In this document: piece by piece, positions 63,830 to 64,000 of the stretch | How positions within the stretch are numbered: position 1 is the first letter of the stretch | Layout: every line of letters begins with the position of its first letter | From: Lysobacter capsici | GTDB lineage: Bacteria > Pseudomonadota > Gammaproteobacteria > Xanthomonadales > Xanthomonadaceae | Assembly (NCBI RefSeq): GCF_014779555.2 | Contig: NZ_CP094357.1 | Coordinates: 2,976,001-3,040,000, forward strand | Reading direction: 5' to 3' | Length of the DNA: 64,000 bases | Translations under genes and position numbers: made by a program | Notes under the pieces: model-generated | Seen by the model: only the letters and a program-made list of their open reading frames with translations | Database searches by the model: none | Told to the model about the DNA's origin: nothing

Positions 63830-64000
63830 GTTGTCTGCGGCGTTGAAAGCAGGATTGGCGTGGGCGCGGTCGAAAGGCGGCTGCAAAGAAACCGTGCATG
63901 GAAGATCGTCGGCGAGGCTAGGGCGCGCGTACGCGGCTCGACAAACTAGATCCAGGGTTGGGATATCTGCGGCAGACAACTGGGTCAACCGGCCGCAAGG

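Noticed and set aside
61928-63988. Minus-strand reading of 686 codons opposite the GH9 gene
   Set aside because: No family resemblance; the plus strand shows signal peptide and GH9 motifs.

Overview
The window is GC-rich and reads like an accessory region of a Lysobacter-type gammaproteobacterium (Xanthomonadaceae). That placement is inferred from the GC-rich coding style, the SyrD/PvdE-type peptide exporter, the TonB-dependent sugar locus and the megasynthase architecture; no marker gene proves it. No rRNA, tRNA, insertion sequence, phage gene or CRISPR array was seen.

Bases 1-54082 are one continuous plus-strand operon for a nonribosomal peptide/polyketide hybrid. Gaps between genes are 12-60 bp and two gene pairs overlap by 4 bp. 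The order is: NRPS1 (5' end outside the window), a membrane-anchored M28 metallopeptidase, a cyclic-peptide ABC exporter, a PKS-NRPS hybrid, a DsbA-like thiol oxidoreductase with a CGAC centre, a CysK-family PLP enzyme, NRPS3, NRPS4, and a stand-alone thioesterase with a second, degenerate hydrolase half. A JmjC/cupin oxygenase lies convergently just downstream.

Reading the modules in order gives at least 12 amino acids and one malonate: N-methyl-(Gln/Glu-like), Thr, X, Ala, malonate, Thr, X, unassigned, Ser (with an FkbM methyltransferase inserted in its A domain), Ser, X, Ser, and a basic residue. X carries the pocket code DLYDFSLVWK and occurs three times. Codes were read by eye against the PheA numbering. 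No separate epimerization domain exists. Five condensation domains open in the dual epimerization/condensation style: four have the HH-L-x4-GD motif and one has PD in place of GD. Two further C domains, each directly after a Thr or Ser module, form another subtype. The line ends in a C domain with no A-T after it, followed by the thioesterase. The exporter, peptidase and DsbA-like protein suggest that the product is finished or processed in the periplasm. I do not recognise the product; the Ala-malonate-Thr order recalls the bleomycin line.

Bases 54202-63829 hold the oxygenase and then an unrelated sugar-utilisation locus. A minus-strand operon encodes a PfkB sugar kinase, an MFS sugar transporter and a TonB-dependent receptor. 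A ROK repressor lies upstream of it and diverges from a secreted GH9 glycoside hydrolase. Two operator-like palindromes sit at the same distance from TTGACG -35 boxes in front of the kinase operon and the GH9 gene, so the ROK protein probably controls both.

Two pairs of nearly identical 1.7-kb A-domain segments (8470/26792 and 39687/46251) are the main repeats and the main assembly risk.
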